Origin: Mariniphaga sp963747515
Lineage (GTDB): Bacteria; Bacteroidota; Bacteroidia; Bacteroidales; Prolixibacteraceae
Direction of reading: 5' to 3'
Length of the DNA stretch: 64,000 nucleotides
Assembly: GCA_963747515.1 (NCBI GenBank)
Contig: CAVVFN010000008.1
Location: 558,001 to 622,000 of the forward strand
Of the stretch, positions 15,407 to 25,480 are shown in pieces. Numbering within the stretch: position 1 is the first letter of the stretch; each line of letters opens with the position of its first letter. The position numbers were made by a program, and so were the translations under genes. The notes under the pieces are model-generated. The model was not told the origin of the DNA, did no database searches, and saw nothing but the letters and a program-made list of their open reading frames with translations.

Positions 15407-16642
15407 ATGAGATATCGGATTTCAGCTCAACAAAAAGCAATTACAGGAAGCATCATACTTCCAGCATCCAAGAGCATCAGCAACAGGGTTCTCATAATCA
15501 ATGCATTAAGTTACAATCCATATCCGGCAGTAAATCTATCAGACTCAGATGATACACAGGTTTTAAGTAAAGCATTATTATCCAACGACCATAATTTTAA
15601 TATTGGACATGCAGGAACAGCCATGCGATTTCTTACGGCTTTTCTGTCAAAAATTGCAGGAATATGGGAAATAACAGGTTCAGAGAGAATGAAACAACGC
15701 CCCATAGCAGTTTTAGTTGATGCCCTTATTCAATTAGGTGCACTTATTGAATACAAAGAAAAAAAAGGTTTTCCACCACTGAAGATATTTGGATCGCATC
15801 TGAAAGGCAAGACATTGGAACTGGAAGGCGGGATTTCAAGCCAATATATTTCTGCTTTGCTTATGATTGCACCTTCCATTGAAAATGGATTGACGTTAAA
15901 ACTAATGGGTGACATTACTTCCCGCTCATATATTCAGTTAACATTGAAATTAATGGAACATTTTGGAATCCGGAACAAATGGGAAGGAAACCTGATAACT
16001 GTTCCGGAACAAAGTTACATTCCCCGCGGATTTACTATAGAATCAGATTGGTCAGCTGCTTCTTACTGGTACCAGATGATGGCATTGGCTGATAAAGGCA
16101 ACCTATTTTTGAAAAACCTTCAGCTCAACAGCCTGCAGGGTGATGCTGAAATTGCAGAATGGTTTAAATTGTTTGGAGTTCATTCAGAGCAAAAAAATGA
16201 AGGGGTTCTGCTTTCAAAATATAGGGTATTACAACCTCAAGAGCTGGTACTCAACTTTATTGAAAATCCGGATATTGCCCAAACAATGGCTTGTTTGTGT
16301 GTGGCAAAAAAAATTCCGTTTCATTTTTCCGGGTTAAAAACATTAAAAATAAAAGAAACGGATAGGATTGCTGCACTTCAGAATGAGCTGGCAAAGTTTG
16401 GTGCCACCATAATGGAACCAACTGAAGGAGAATTATATTGGGATGGGAATATTAATAATTCAACCTTTCAAGAGATTCCGCAAATTAAAACTTACCACGA
16501 CCATCGGATGGCTATGGCTTTTGCACCGATGGCACTGTCGGGCTACATACTAGAAATTGATGATCCTATGGTCGTAACAAAATCATATCCTGATTTTTGG
16601 AACGATTTAGAAAAAACAGGTTTTCAAGTTAATGCTCAATAA
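15407..16642 (+). CDS. aroA: 3-phosphoshikimate 1-carboxyvinyltransferase (EPSP synthase)
   Basis: Sixth shikimate step: adds enolpyruvyl from PEP to shikimate-3-phosphate. At 411 residues it is slightly shorter than the E. coli enzyme. Key blocks are ILPASKSISNRVLI, SGRS-region variants, LKIKETDRIAALQNELAKFGA and YHDHRMAMAFAPMAL. The PEP-binding loop reads GHAGTAMRF where the common form is GNAGTAMRP, so both the Asn and the Pro used as glyphosate markers differ. The gene follows aroB by two bases and is not fused to other shikimate genes. Confidence 0.94.
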   Translation: MRYRISAQQKAITGSIILPASKSISNRVLIINALSYNPYPAVNLSDSDDTQVLSKALLSNDHNFNIGHAGTAMRFLTAFLSKIAGIWEITGSERMKQRPIAVLVDALIQLGALIEYKEKKGFPPLKIFGSHLKGKTLELEGGISSQYISALLMIAPSIENGLTLKLMGDITSRSYIQLTLKLMEHFGIRNKWEGNLITVPEQSYIPRGFTIESDWSAASYWYQMMALADKGNLFLKNLQLNSLQGDAEIAEWFKLFGVHSEQKNEGVLLSKYRVLQPQELVLNFIENPDIAQTMACLCVAKKIPFHFSGLKTLKIKETDRIAALQNELAKFGATIMEPTEGELYWDGNINNSTFQEIPQIKTYHDHRMAMAFAPMALSGYILEIDDPMVVTKSYPDFWNDLEKTGFQVNAQ

Positions 16643-16755
16643 AGCTTAAAGCAAAATCAGGTATTTTTTTTATGAAGAATTTGATTTTTAATGTGTGATA
16701 ATCGATTTAAAATTAACGTTTCCTGAGAATTGTCATAAACAAGCGGAAAACTACC

Positions 16756-17199
16756 TTATCTTTTTTTCCTGAAAAAATCCTGTAAGAGCTCTAAACATTC
16801 CTCCTGAATAATTCCCTGAACGATTTTGGTTTTAGGATGAAGTACATCCGGAGCATAAATCCGGTATCCCTTTTTAACATCATTTGCGCCAAAAACCAGC
16901 TTGCCCAACTGAGACCAACCTATTGCACCGGCACACATGGAACAAGGTTCAAGGGTAATATACAAAGTACAATCGATTAAATATTTTCCACCTAAAAAAT
17001 TGGCAGCAGCAGTAATAGCCTGCATTTCAGCATGGGCAGTAACATCATTCAAAGTTTCCGTCAGGTTATGTGCACGGGCAATTATTTTTCTGTTTGCAAC
17101 AACAACAGCCCCAACGGGGACTTCATTCTTATCGTAAGCCAGAAGTGCTTCAGCAAACGCTTTTTTCATAAAATATTCATCACTAAATGGTTCAATCAT
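16756..17199 (-). CDS. tadA: tRNA-specific adenosine deaminase (TadA-type nucleoside deaminase)
   Basis: About 147 residues from the ATG at 17199 (MIEPFSDEYFMKKAFAEAL...). The zinc site is complete: HAEMQAI (His and catalytic Glu) and PCSMCAGAI (two Cys). TadA deaminates A34 to inosine in tRNA-Arg(ACG), allowing it to read CGN codons. A guanine or cytidine deaminase is a family alternative, but the ALLAYDKNEVPVGAVVV start and length fit TadA. It diverges from aspS. Confidence 0.88.
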   Translation of the reverse strand: MIEPFSDEYFMKKAFAEALLAYDKNEVPVGAVVVANRKIIARAHNLTETLNDVTAHAEMQAITAAANFLGGKYLIDCTLYITLEPCSMCAGAIGWSQLGKLVFGANDVKKGYRIYAPDVLHPKTKIVQGIIQEECLELLQDFFRKKR

Positions 17200-17285
17200 T
17201 CTTGATTTTAAAAGCAACTGATTTAAAGGACCGAAATTGCTAAATTCTTCTTATTTTCGCAACCAAATCAAAAAGAAATATTTTT

Positions 17286-19040
17286 ATGTACAGAACTCAT
17301 ACATGTGGAGAATTAAGATCTGAACATATTGGCCGGAAGGTTCAACTGGCAGGATGGGTTCAGCGAGTCAGGGATTTGGGAGCAATGTCATTTATCGACT
17401 TACGGGATCGTTATGGCATTACTCAATTGGTAACTGATGAAAAAACACCTGAGGAAGTTAATCATCATATAAAGAACCTTGGTCGGGAATTTGTCATTCA
17501 GGCGACAGGTATCGTAAGGGAAAGGTCAAACAAAAACAAAAATATCGCTACTGGTGATATTGAAGTTATTTTGTCAGAAATAAAAATCTTAAGCGCTTCG
17601 GTAGTTCCGCCATTTACCATACAAGATGATACTGATGGTGGGGATGAGTTGAGAATGAAGTACCGTTATCTTGATTTAAGGAGAAATACAGTAAGAAAAA
17701 ATCTTGAATTGCGGGCACGTATGGCTCATTCAGTACGATCATACCTCAATTCCAATGATTTTATTGAAACAGAAACCCCTGTATTAATCCGTTCAACACC
17801 TGAAGGAGCACGCGATTTTGTTGTTCCTTCCCGGATGAATCCAGGAGAATTTTATGCTCTGCCGCAATCTCCCCAGATTTTTAAACAGCTGTTAATGGTA
17901 GCCGGTTTTGATAAATATTTTCAGATAGTAAAATGCTTCAGGGATGAAGATCTCAGAGCCGACCGTCAACCTGAATTTACTCAAATCGACTGTGAAATGT
18001 CATTTGTTGAACAGGAGGATGTGCTGAATACATTTGAAGGACTGACACGATATGTATTCAAACAGGTACTGAATGTTGATGTGGAAGATTTTCCACGTAT
18101 GGCATTCAGCGAAGCAATGGAAAAATATGGTACCGACAAGCCCGATATTCGCTTTTCAATGCAGTTGAAGGAATTAACAGGAGTGGCAAAGGGAAAAGAT
18201 TTTTCCGTTTTTAATTCAGCCGAATACATAGGAGGAATCTGCGCCAAAGGTTGTGCCGTGTATACCCGTAAGCAAACCGATGAACTTACGGAATGGGTAA
18301 AAAGGCCTCAGATTGGGTCAAAAGGCCTGGTATATATAAAATTTAATGAGGATGGTTCTTTTAAATCATCAGTAGATAAATTTTATTCTCCAGAAGATTT
18401 AAAACACTGGACAGAATTATTCCATGCGGAACCTGGAGATTTAATATTGATTCTTTCCGGTGAAAAAAACAAGACATTGAAAGCTTTGGGTGAACTGCGC
18501 CTGGAAATGGGAAATCGCCTTGGATATCGAAAAAAGCATGGATTCAGACCCTTGTGGGTAGTTGATTTTCCATTACTGGAATGGGATGAAGAAACTCGTC
18601 GCTTTTTTGCTATGCATCACCCCTTTACTTCTCCAAAACAGGAAGATATCCCGATGTTGGATTCAGAGCCTGGTAAAGTTCGGGCCAATGCCTATGATCT
18701 TGTAATTAACGGGGTGGAAATAGGCGGAGGTTCTGTAAGAATTTTTGATTCAGAACTGCAGGCAAAAATGTTTGACATCCTTGGATTTACTCCGGAACAG
18801 GCAAAAGCACAATTTGGTTTTTTAATGAATGCTTTCAAATATGGAGCTCCTCCACACGCAGGAATTGCCTTTGGATTAGATCGGCTGGTTTCCCTTTTTG
18901 CCGGACTTGATTCCATTCGAGATGTCATTGCCTTTCCTAAAAATAATTCCGGAAGAGATGTAATGAATGATTCACCTGCACCTATTGCAAAAGAACAACT
19001 GGATGAACTGAACCTGCAGATTAAAAAATCACATAAATAA
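17286..19040 (+). CDS. aspS: Aspartyl-tRNA synthetase
   Basis: 584 residues, a bacterial-type class II synthetase. The N-terminal OB-fold anticodon-binding domain has VQLAGWVQRVRDLGAMSFID. Motif 1 lies in FIETETPVLIRSTPEGARDF, and motif 2 in FRDEDLRADRQPEFTQID. The bacterial GAD insertion domain occupies roughly residues 290-420, and motif 3 is GIAFGLDRLVSLFAG. It charges tRNA-Asp. A TATTTTCG element at 17252-17259 is a possible -7 box. A strong terminator follows the gene. Confidence 0.96.
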   Translation: MYRTHTCGELRSEHIGRKVQLAGWVQRVRDLGAMSFIDLRDRYGITQLVTDEKTPEEVNHHIKNLGREFVIQATGIVRERSNKNKNIATGDIEVILSEIKILSASVVPPFTIQDDTDGGDELRMKYRYLDLRRNTVRKNLELRARMAHSVRSYLNSNDFIETETPVLIRSTPEGARDFVVPSRMNPGEFYALPQSPQIFKQLLMVAGFDKYFQIVKCFRDEDLRADRQPEFTQIDCEMSFVEQEDVLNTFEGLTRYVFKQVLNVDVEDFPRMAFSEAMEKYGTDKPDIRFSMQLKELTGVAKGKDFSVFNSAEYIGGICAKGCAVYTRKQTDELTEWVKRPQIGSKGLVYIKFNEDGSFKSSVDKFYSPEDLKHWTELFHAEPGDLILILSGEKNKTLKALGELRLEMGNRLGYRKKHGFRPLWVVDFPLLEWDEETRRFFAMHHPFTSPKQEDIPMLDSEPGKVRANAYDLVINGVEIGGGSVRIFDSELQAKMFDILGFTPEQAKAQFGFLMNAFKYGAPPHAGIAFGLDRLVSLFAGLDSIRDVIAFPKNNSGRDVMNDSPAPIAKEQLDELNLQIKKSHK

Positions 19041-19045
19041 TAACC

Positions 19046-19080
19046 AAAAAAAAAGGAAGCTGAAGGCTTCCTTTTTTTTA
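19046..19080 (+). terminator. Bidirectional intrinsic terminator between aspS and exbD
   Basis: Nine-pair stem AAAGGAAGC / GCTTCCTTT (19052-19060, 19066-19074) with a five-base loop, a T run to the right and an A run to the left. It can therefore serve aspS (rightward) and the ExbD gene ending at 19093 (leftward). Confidence 0.9.
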
Positions 19081-19092
19081 AGATAAGTTTCT

Positions 19093-19566
19093 TTATCTCT
19101 CAACGCGTCGTTTTCTAGAAGAATAATTAATATGCAGGGCAGCTGATTTTCTTAGCTCCTGCTTTATATCGGTAACAATACCCATTTTCGTATTTTCATC
19201 CACCTTCAGTGATGTAATCATCAGAGGTCTCTCAGCTTCGTTGCGAGCTTCTCTTTCAGCAATAACATAATCCTGTATGTCGCCTACATTAGCAAATTGA
19301 TCATTAAGCTGAATACGTGATGAAACTCCAAAAGTACTTTGATACTGTGCTAAAGGTTCACCCACATAAATATAGCTCACCAGAGACTTCTTCTCAAGTT
19401 TGGTTAATTCTGTAGCAGTTGGCAGTTTAATTTCCACCATAAATGTTACTTCCCGCATGGTAGTACTTACCATGAAGAAAAACAACAACATAAAAACGAT
19501 ATCGGGCAATGAAGCTGTTGAAATGGGGGGAAGTTCTTTCCCTCCTTTTTTTCTGAACTTACTCAT
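19093..19566 (-). CDS. exbD: ExbD/TolR-family biopolymer transport protein
   Basis: 157 residues with a single N-terminal membrane helix (ASLPDIVFMLLFFFMVSTTM) containing the proton-channel Asp of the family at about residue 22, then a periplasmic domain. It works with ExbB to couple the proton gradient to TonB-type or related envelope work. Last gene of the ExbB/unknown/ExbD/ExbD operon and two bases after the preceding ExbD gene, so strongly coupled. The tail ends in a basic cluster (SSRKRRVER). Confidence 0.9.
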   Translation of the reverse strand: MSKFRKKGGKELPPISTASLPDIVFMLLFFFMVSTTMREVTFMVEIKLPTATELTKLEKKSLVSYIYVGEPLAQYQSTFGVSSRIQLNDQFANVGDIQDYVIAEREARNEAERPLMITSLKVDENTKMGIVTDIKQELRKSAALHINYSSRKRRVER

Positions 19567-19568
19567 AA

Positions 19569-20144
19569 TTAATTTCCTCCAACCTTTTTTGGTTCTGCTT
19601 CCGATATTCTGGAAGGATAAATTTCACGAATTGCATCTTGCTGGTCTTTTTCAAGATCATTGTAAGGTTTCCCGAATTCTTGTCTTGCCAGCTCTTCTCT
19701 TAACTCATTAATGGCAGCAACCAGTTCGTTTTGAACAGCGATGTACATTCCATACCTTGTATCCAGGTCGTTACGCAAAGAAATTACCCCCTTTGTGATC
19801 ATCACCTCACCGAAGAAAGGCACCTGTTGGGCTTCCTTTTCAGGCAAATCATCCTCATTATAAGGGTTAGCCATAAATTCTTTGGCTCTTTCACGTAAGT
19901 TATCAAGGCTTTCATATTCATTTTCCACCAGCAGTTCGTTGTTCCGGTTAACCAGTACAACAAACACGTTACGTTCCTTGATCTGTTGATCGTCCTGAAG
20001 TTCTTCCGGTGGAACCCATTGTGGAAGTCTTCTTTCCAAACCGCTGTCAACGTCCATCGTGGTTGTTACCAGGAAAAAGATTAAAAGCATAAAGGCGATA
20101 TCAGCCAATGATGCCGAAGGTATTTCAGGTATTTTCTTAGCCAT
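19569..20144 (-). CDS. exbD: ExbD/TolR-family biopolymer transport protein, longer paralogue
   Basis: 191 residues with the membrane helix ASLADIAFMLLIFFLVTTTM and the conserved Asp at about residue 15. The periplasmic part is longer and more acidic than in the neighbour ExbD and includes a helical section (RNDLDTRYGMYIAVQNELVAAINELREELARQ). Two different ExbD subunits in one operon suggest a heteromeric motor, as seen across Bacteroidota. Confidence 0.9.
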   Translation of the reverse strand: MAKKIPEIPSASLADIAFMLLIFFLVTTTMDVDSGLERRLPQWVPPEELQDDQQIKERNVFVVLVNRNNELLVENEYESLDNLRERAKEFMANPYNEDDLPEKEAQQVPFFGEVMITKGVISLRNDLDTRYGMYIAVQNELVAAINELREELARQEFGKPYNDLEKDQQDAIREIYPSRISEAEPKKVGGN

Positions 20145-20177
20145 AATATATTTTCCTGTTATATTCCACGAATAAAA

Positions 20178-20636
20178 TTATCGAAACAATCGGGTAACCG
20201 GTGCCAAAACAATTGACAGTACTGCCAAACCAAGCAAGATATAAGTAGCATATAATCCGGCATCAACCATTTTAGCCACCTGAGGCGTAAGTGTTCCGTC
20301 ATTTATAAACTTCTGTACTCCTATAAATTGAGGAATCTGATCAGAAGCAAGCAGATAGGAAACAAGGGCTACTGCACCCAAAAACACCAAGGCAATCAAT
20401 CCATTTTTAGCAGCTTCTTTATCGGTAGCCATATGAAACAATCCAGCAAAGATTGCCACACCAGCTCCGATAGCTATAAGCATATATGCCCAAATCAAAT
20501 TGGTATTTATCCAGCCTCCCATTGTAGGATCAGCTTCATTTTCACTTATATTTACCATAAGTGAAACCACAAGTATCGCTGAAACAATGAGCAAAACCCA
20601 CAGTAATATAGTTACAATTTTTCCTACTTTTTCCAT
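20178..20636 (-). CDS. Four-helix membrane protein of unknown function in the Exb operon
   Basis: 152 residues with four hydrophobic segments (about residues 8-29, 47-67, 76-96 and 126-147) and very short loops. No named family recognised. It sits between exbB (nine bases upstream) and the two exbD genes, in the same direction, so it probably belongs to the motor complex. ExbB/ExbD systems outside Bacteroidota do not normally have such a subunit. Confidence 0.75.
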   Translation of the reverse strand: MEKVGKIVTILLWVLLIVSAILVVSLMVNISENEADPTMGGWINTNLIWAYMLIAIGAGVAIFAGLFHMATDKEAAKNGLIALVFLGAVALVSYLLASDQIPQFIGVQKFINDGTLTPQVAKMVDAGLYATYILLGLAVLSIVLAPVTRLFR

Positions 20637-20644
20637 GGATATTC

Positions 20645-21451
20645 TTATTTTTTCATTTGATGTTTAACCATTAAATCTAATAATGAGATGGATGCATCTT
20701 CCATGTTATTTACAATGCTGTCAATTTTAGATACGCAGTAATTGTAAAAAATCTGGAGAATGATAGCAACCACAAGACCACCAACAGTTGTAATCAATGC
20801 AACCTTAATACCACCTGCAACCAGTGAGGGAGAAATATCTCCGGCGACTTCAATTGCATTAAATGCACCAATCATACCGATTACAGTTCCAAGAAACCCA
20901 AGCATAGGAGCCAATGCAATAAAAAGGGCTATCCAGCTCAAGCCTCTTTCCAGTAAACCAGCCTGTACACCACCGTAGGAAATAATAGATTTTTCAACTA
21001 CATCAATTCCATGATCCGCACGATCCAGTCCCTGATAGAAAATACTAGCAACTGGCCCACGGGTTTTCCGGCAAACATCTTTGGCTGCCTCAACGCCGCC
21101 ACTTTCGAGAGCTTGTTCAACATTTGCGAGAAGCTTTTTAGTATTGCTGGTTGCAAGGTTAAGGTACAAAACTCTTTCAATAGCAAAAGCCAAACCTAAT
21201 ATCAAGGATATTAGAACGAAGGACATAAATGTTGGGTTTCCTTCTATAAAAGTTTGTTTTAGCTGGCTATGCAATGATTGACCTTCTTCAGCAACAGCAG
21301 CACTTTCTTCAATAGGATCCGCAGTCAGGTCAGCTTGATCTTCCTGAACAGCAGTTTCTTGTGCAGCAGTGTCAGTTTGTGCAACCACAGCGTTTGATGC
21401 CATAAAAAACAGCATTCCTGATAATGCTATTAACGCGAATAGTCTTTTCAT
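20645..21451 (-). CDS. exbB: MotA/TolQ/ExbB proton channel family protein
   Basis: About 268 residues from the ATG at 21451 (MKRLFALIALSGMLFFMASNAVVAQ), preferred over a longer frame because it begins with a clear signal peptide. An acidic low-complexity linker (TDTAAQETAVQEDQADLTAD) follows, then the ExbB core: a membrane helix near residue 85, a cytoplasmic helical region, and two C-terminal membrane helices with GVQAGLLERGLSWIALFIAL, PMLGFLGTVIGMIGAF and IKVALITTVGGLVVAI. Signal-peptide plus linker N-termini are common in Bacteroidota ExbB. First gene of the operon, with a good promoter upstream. Confidence 0.92.
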   Translation of the reverse strand: MKRLFALIALSGMLFFMASNAVVAQTDTAAQETAVQEDQADLTADPIEESAAVAEEGQSLHSQLKQTFIEGNPTFMSFVLISLILGLAFAIERVLYLNLATSNTKKLLANVEQALESGGVEAAKDVCRKTRGPVASIFYQGLDRADHGIDVVEKSIISYGGVQAGLLERGLSWIALFIALAPMLGFLGTVIGMIGAFNAIEVAGDISPSLVAGGIKVALITTVGGLVVAIILQIFYNYCVSKIDSIVNNMEDASISLLDLMVKHQMKK

Positions 21452-21877
<426 letters not shown>

Positions 21878-21938
21878 AGGTTTTCCGGCATGCCAGAAAA
21901 ACAGGGGCGCAAAATAATAAAAATTTGTGAAAAAAAAG

Positions 21939-22985
21939 TTACTGGTTGGTTATTTCACCTCGCAGGTTTTTATTCAGATTCATTTTAATCTGGCTTGTTG
22001 TGTATCCCTGGCCTAAAAGGAACATAAGCTTTGTTACTGCAGCCTCTGTGGTCATATCATTTCCAGAAACTACTCCTGCATTTAAAAGCCCCATACTGGT
22101 TTCATACTGCCCCATTACCACTTTTCCTCCCTGACACTGAGTAATATTTAATATAATAATTCCATTATCATTTGCCCGCTTAATGATATCTGTCAGCCAG
22201 GATGCAGTGGGCACATTACCTGCTCCAAAGGTTTCAAGAACAACTCCTTTCAAACCCGAAATACTAAATATGGACTTAAAAACTTTTCTGCTTATACCAG
22301 GAAACATTTTCAGAATTACTACATTGTCATCGAATTGGGAATTTACTTTTAATTCCTGTTCGCTTTTAGAATAATGAATAAATTCCTTTCGGTAATTTAT
22401 ATCAACTCCCGCAACAGCAAGGGCAGGATAATTTACTGAAATAAAGGCACTGAATTGATCGGCATCTCTTTTTATTGCCCGATTGCCCCGGTACAATTCA
22501 AAATCAAAATAGATGCATACCTCAGGGACCATGCTGCGGCCATCCATTTTTGCTGCAGCAATTTCAACTGAAGTAATCAGGTTTTCTTTTCCATCGGTAC
22601 GAAGTGTACCAATGGGAAGTTGTGATCCAGTGAGAATTATTGATTTTCCTAAATTTTCAAACATATAGCTTAAAGCGGAAGCAGTATAAGCCATTGTATC
22701 GGTTCCATGCAAAACCACAAAACCATCATACAGTTCATAATTTTCCTTGATGGCAGATGCAATTTTTACCCAAACTCCGGGAGTAACATTCGATGAATCA
22801 AGAGCAGGATTAAAAATCACAGATTGGATATTGTAATTAAACTTGTTTAGTTCAGGCACTTCCTTTTTTATCTGATTGAATTTTACGGGAGCAAGTGTTC
22901 CGGTATCGGCCCGCTGCACCATTCCAATTGTTCCCCCGGTGTAAATAATTAAAATGGAAGGTTTTTCCCGCAATAAATCAGCCAT
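21939..22985 (-). CDS. ansA: L-asparaginase, type I (cytoplasmic)
   Basis: Hydrolyses asparagine to aspartate and ammonia. The 348-residue protein lacks a signal peptide. The first catalytic Thr lies in IIYTGGTIGM and the second in VVLHGTDTMAYTASAL, with GSQLPIGTLRTDGKENL following, all typical of the two-domain asparaginase fold. It follows tatD by 27 bp in the same direction, so the two are probably co-transcribed. Confidence 0.92.
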   Translation of the reverse strand: MADLLREKPSILIIYTGGTIGMVQRADTGTLAPVKFNQIKKEVPELNKFNYNIQSVIFNPALDSSNVTPGVWVKIASAIKENYELYDGFVVLHGTDTMAYTASALSYMFENLGKSIILTGSQLPIGTLRTDGKENLITSVEIAAAKMDGRSMVPEVCIYFDFELYRGNRAIKRDADQFSAFISVNYPALAVAGVDINYRKEFIHYSKSEQELKVNSQFDDNVVILKMFPGISRKVFKSIFSISGLKGVVLETFGAGNVPTASWLTDIIKRANDNGIIILNITQCQGGKVVMGQYETSMGLLNAGVVSGNDMTTEAAVTKLMFLLGQGYTTSQIKMNLNKNLRGEITNQ

Positions 22986-23012
22986 ACATATAGATTCTAT
23001 CGTATAAAGAAT

Positions 23013-23777
23013 TTAAATTTTGAATAATGTTCGGGCATTTTCAGAAGTAATTTCAGCGACTTCATTTACTGATATATCATAAATTTTTGCCACTTCCTGA
23101 GCAATGTAGACAATATAAGCACTTTCATTTCGCTTACCTCGTTTTGGCACCGGCGTTAAATAAGGAGAGTCGGTCTCAAGCACAAGATTTTGAACTGGGA
23201 TTCCTTTTATTATCTCCCCAAGATTACTGTTTTTAAAAGTAACAACACCACCTATTCCAAGGAGAAAACCCAAGTCAATTATTTTCTTAGCTTCGGATTC
23301 AGTTCCTGCAAAACAATGAAATATGCCACTAAGGCTTCCATCCTGTTCTTCTTTTACAATGGAATATATTTCATCAAAGGATTCACGAACATGTATTACA
23401 ACCGGCAACTGATGTGCTTTGGCAAGTTTTAACTGGTATCGGAATGCTTCCTGTTGCTCATCAAAAAAAGTCCTCTCCCAATATAAATCAACACCAATTT
23501 CACCAATCCCAAAAAATTTTCTTTTTCCCAGCCAGTATTCTACTGCTTCAAGTTCTTCTCGATAATCGGCAGCAACTGATGTTGGATGAATTCCAATTAA
23601 CGGGAAACACAAATGCGGATAGGCATCGGTTAAATCGAGCAGTCGTTTTACTGATCCGGAATCTATATTGGGAAGAATAATTTTCTTTACATCATTATCG
23701 TATGCACGTTGTAAAACTTCATCCACATCGTGTATAAAATCTTCTGAATAAATATGAGCATGAGTGTCAATTAACAT
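23013..23777 (-). CDS. tatD: TatD-family metal-dependent hydrolase (DNase)
   Basis: 254 residues, TIM-barrel metallohydrolase. Metal ligands are visible: DTHAHIYS at the start, GEIGVDLYW, VIHVRES, FHCFAGT, and the C-terminal LETDSPYLTPVP. TatD proteins are 3'-5' DNases linked to DNA repair and quality control; the physiological substrate in Bacteroidota is not settled. First gene of the tatD-ansA pair. Confidence 0.93.
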   Translation of the reverse strand: MLIDTHAHIYSEDFIHDVDEVLQRAYDNDVKKIILPNIDSGSVKRLLDLTDAYPHLCFPLIGIHPTSVAADYREELEAVEYWLGKRKFFGIGEIGVDLYWERTFFDEQQEAFRYQLKLAKAHQLPVVIHVRESFDEIYSIVKEEQDGSLSGIFHCFAGTESEAKKIIDLGFLLGIGGVVTFKNSNLGEIIKGIPVQNLVLETDSPYLTPVPKRGKRNESAYIVYIAQEVAKIYDISVNEVAEITSENARTLFKI

Positions 23778-23912
23778 GATGGTTTATTTTAAAACAAAAA
23801 TATACAAGTGTTTTATCCTAAAATGATTTTCAATCTTATCAATAGATTAAATTTTTATTCTCATTGAAAATAAAAACTTCAGGATAAACTCATGATCTCA
23901 GATGCCCGTTAT

Positions 23913-25256
23913 TTATACCACTCCTTGTGCCAGCATTGCATCGGCTACTTTTACAAAGCCTCCAATATTAGCTCCCTTTACATAATCCACTTTATTGCCA
24001 GAACCGGGCACCTTACCGTAGTTAACACAAGTACTGTGAATATCCTCCATAATTAATTTCAACCGTGCATCCACTTCATGACGGGGCCACGATATACGCA
24101 TACTATTTTGAGACATTTCAAGCCCGGAAACAGCCACACCGCCAGCATTTACTGCCTTCCCCGGGGCATAACCTATTGTTTTTGTAAGGTATTCAACTGC
24201 ATCTGCAGTGCAACCCATATTAGAAGCTTCAGCCAAAAGGTAGCATCCATTCTTAACCAGCTGCATGGCATCCTCAAGATTGACTTCGTTCTCTGTGGCA
24301 CATGGCATAGCAACATCAACAGGAACTTCCCATGGATGCCTGTCAGGTACAAAGCGGGCTCCAAATTCATGGGAGTAGGGTTCTACCACATCATTGTTAC
24401 TAGCCCTTAACTCGAGGAGGTAATCCAACTTTTCATCTCTGATTCCTTCTGCATCAAATATATATCCATCGGGTCCGGAGATGGTAACCACTTTCCCTCC
24501 CAATTCATTAATTTTTGAAATGGCTCCCCATGCTACATTTCCAAAACCTGATACTCCAAATTTCAATCCCTGTAAATCCATTCCCAACCGCAAAAGCATA
24601 TGCTGGGCAAAATAAACTGCTCCAAAACCTGTAGCTTCCGGCCTGATGAGACTTCCTCCCCAGGTTAATCCCTTACCGGTAAGAACTCCTGTAAACTCAT
24701 TTTTCAGCTTTTTATATTGTCCAAACAGATAACCTATTTCACGTCCACCCACTCCTATATCACCAGCCGGAACATCTGTATTGGCTCCAATATGCCGGTA
24801 AAGTTCATTCATAAATGCCTGACAGAACCGCATAATTTCACTGTCCGATTTTCCTTTAGGGCTAAAATCTGATCCTCCTTTTCCACCTCCCATGGGCAGA
24901 CCCGTAAGGCTGTTTTTAAATGTCTGCTCAAAACCCAAAAATTTTAAGATGCTTAGTGTAACGCTGGCATGGAACCGCAGCCCTCCTTTGTATGGTCCAA
25001 GTGCCGAATTAAATTCCACACGGTATCCCCGATTCACCTGCACTTCCCCGCGGTCATCAACCCACGGTACCCGAAAAATGATTATCCGCTCAGGTTCCAC
25101 CACGCGTTCAAGTAAGTTTGCACTGTGGTATCTCGGATTTTGTTGGTAATAATCCCATACCGAGCCTATTACTTCTTCAACTGCCTGGTGAAATTCCTTT
25201 TCCCCGGGAGTCCTGTTTTCGAGTTTCTCCAAAAAAGACTGGATATTTACATTCAT
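23913..25256 (-). CDS. gdhA: NADP-type glutamate dehydrogenase
   Basis: Interconverts 2-oxoglutarate plus ammonia and glutamate. The 447-residue protein is of the hexameric small type. The substrate-binding block GLPMGGGKGGSDFSPKGKS contains the catalytic-region lysine, VPAGDIGVGGREIGYLFG follows, and the C-terminal Rossmann domain has FGVSGFGNVAWGA. The serine-containing nucleotide block and length fit the NADP branch. Stands alone. Confidence 0.94.
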   Translation of the reverse strand: MNVNIQSFLEKLENRTPGEKEFHQAVEEVIGSVWDYYQQNPRYHSANLLERVVEPERIIIFRVPWVDDRGEVQVNRGYRVEFNSALGPYKGGLRFHASVTLSILKFLGFEQTFKNSLTGLPMGGGKGGSDFSPKGKSDSEIMRFCQAFMNELYRHIGANTDVPAGDIGVGGREIGYLFGQYKKLKNEFTGVLTGKGLTWGGSLIRPEATGFGAVYFAQHMLLRLGMDLQGLKFGVSGFGNVAWGAISKINELGGKVVTISGPDGYIFDAEGIRDEKLDYLLELRASNNDVVEPYSHEFGARFVPDRHPWEVPVDVAMPCATENEVNLEDAMQLVKNGCYLLAEASNMGCTADAVEYLTKTIGYAPGKAVNAGGVAVSGLEMSQNSMRISWPRHEVDARLKLIMEDIHSTCVNYGKVPGSGNKVDYVKGANIGGFVKVADAMLAQGVV

Positions 25257-25421
25257 GTCAATAGGTTTTAAAATAAACAGTAAAAATAATTATCTTTTGA
25301 ATAATCAGCACCATAAAAAAACTCACAGGCATGGTTTTATATACTACTGAATACCAATATGTTCCAACCATACAAAAAAGATTAAAAAACAGTACCTGAC
25401 AATCGTCATAATTTTAAAAGT

Positions 25422-25457
25422 CAAAAATAAAGCCTTTCCCCAAAGGAAAAGGCTTTT
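25422..25457 (-). terminator. Terminator downstream of groL
   Basis: Stem AAAGCCTTTCC / GGAAAAGGCTTT (25429-25439, 25445-25456, one bulge); in the leftward direction it is followed by ATTTTTG. It lies about 25 bp after the groL stop. Confidence 0.85.
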
Positions 25458-25480
25458 AAAATTTTTGGGTTGTACTTTTT

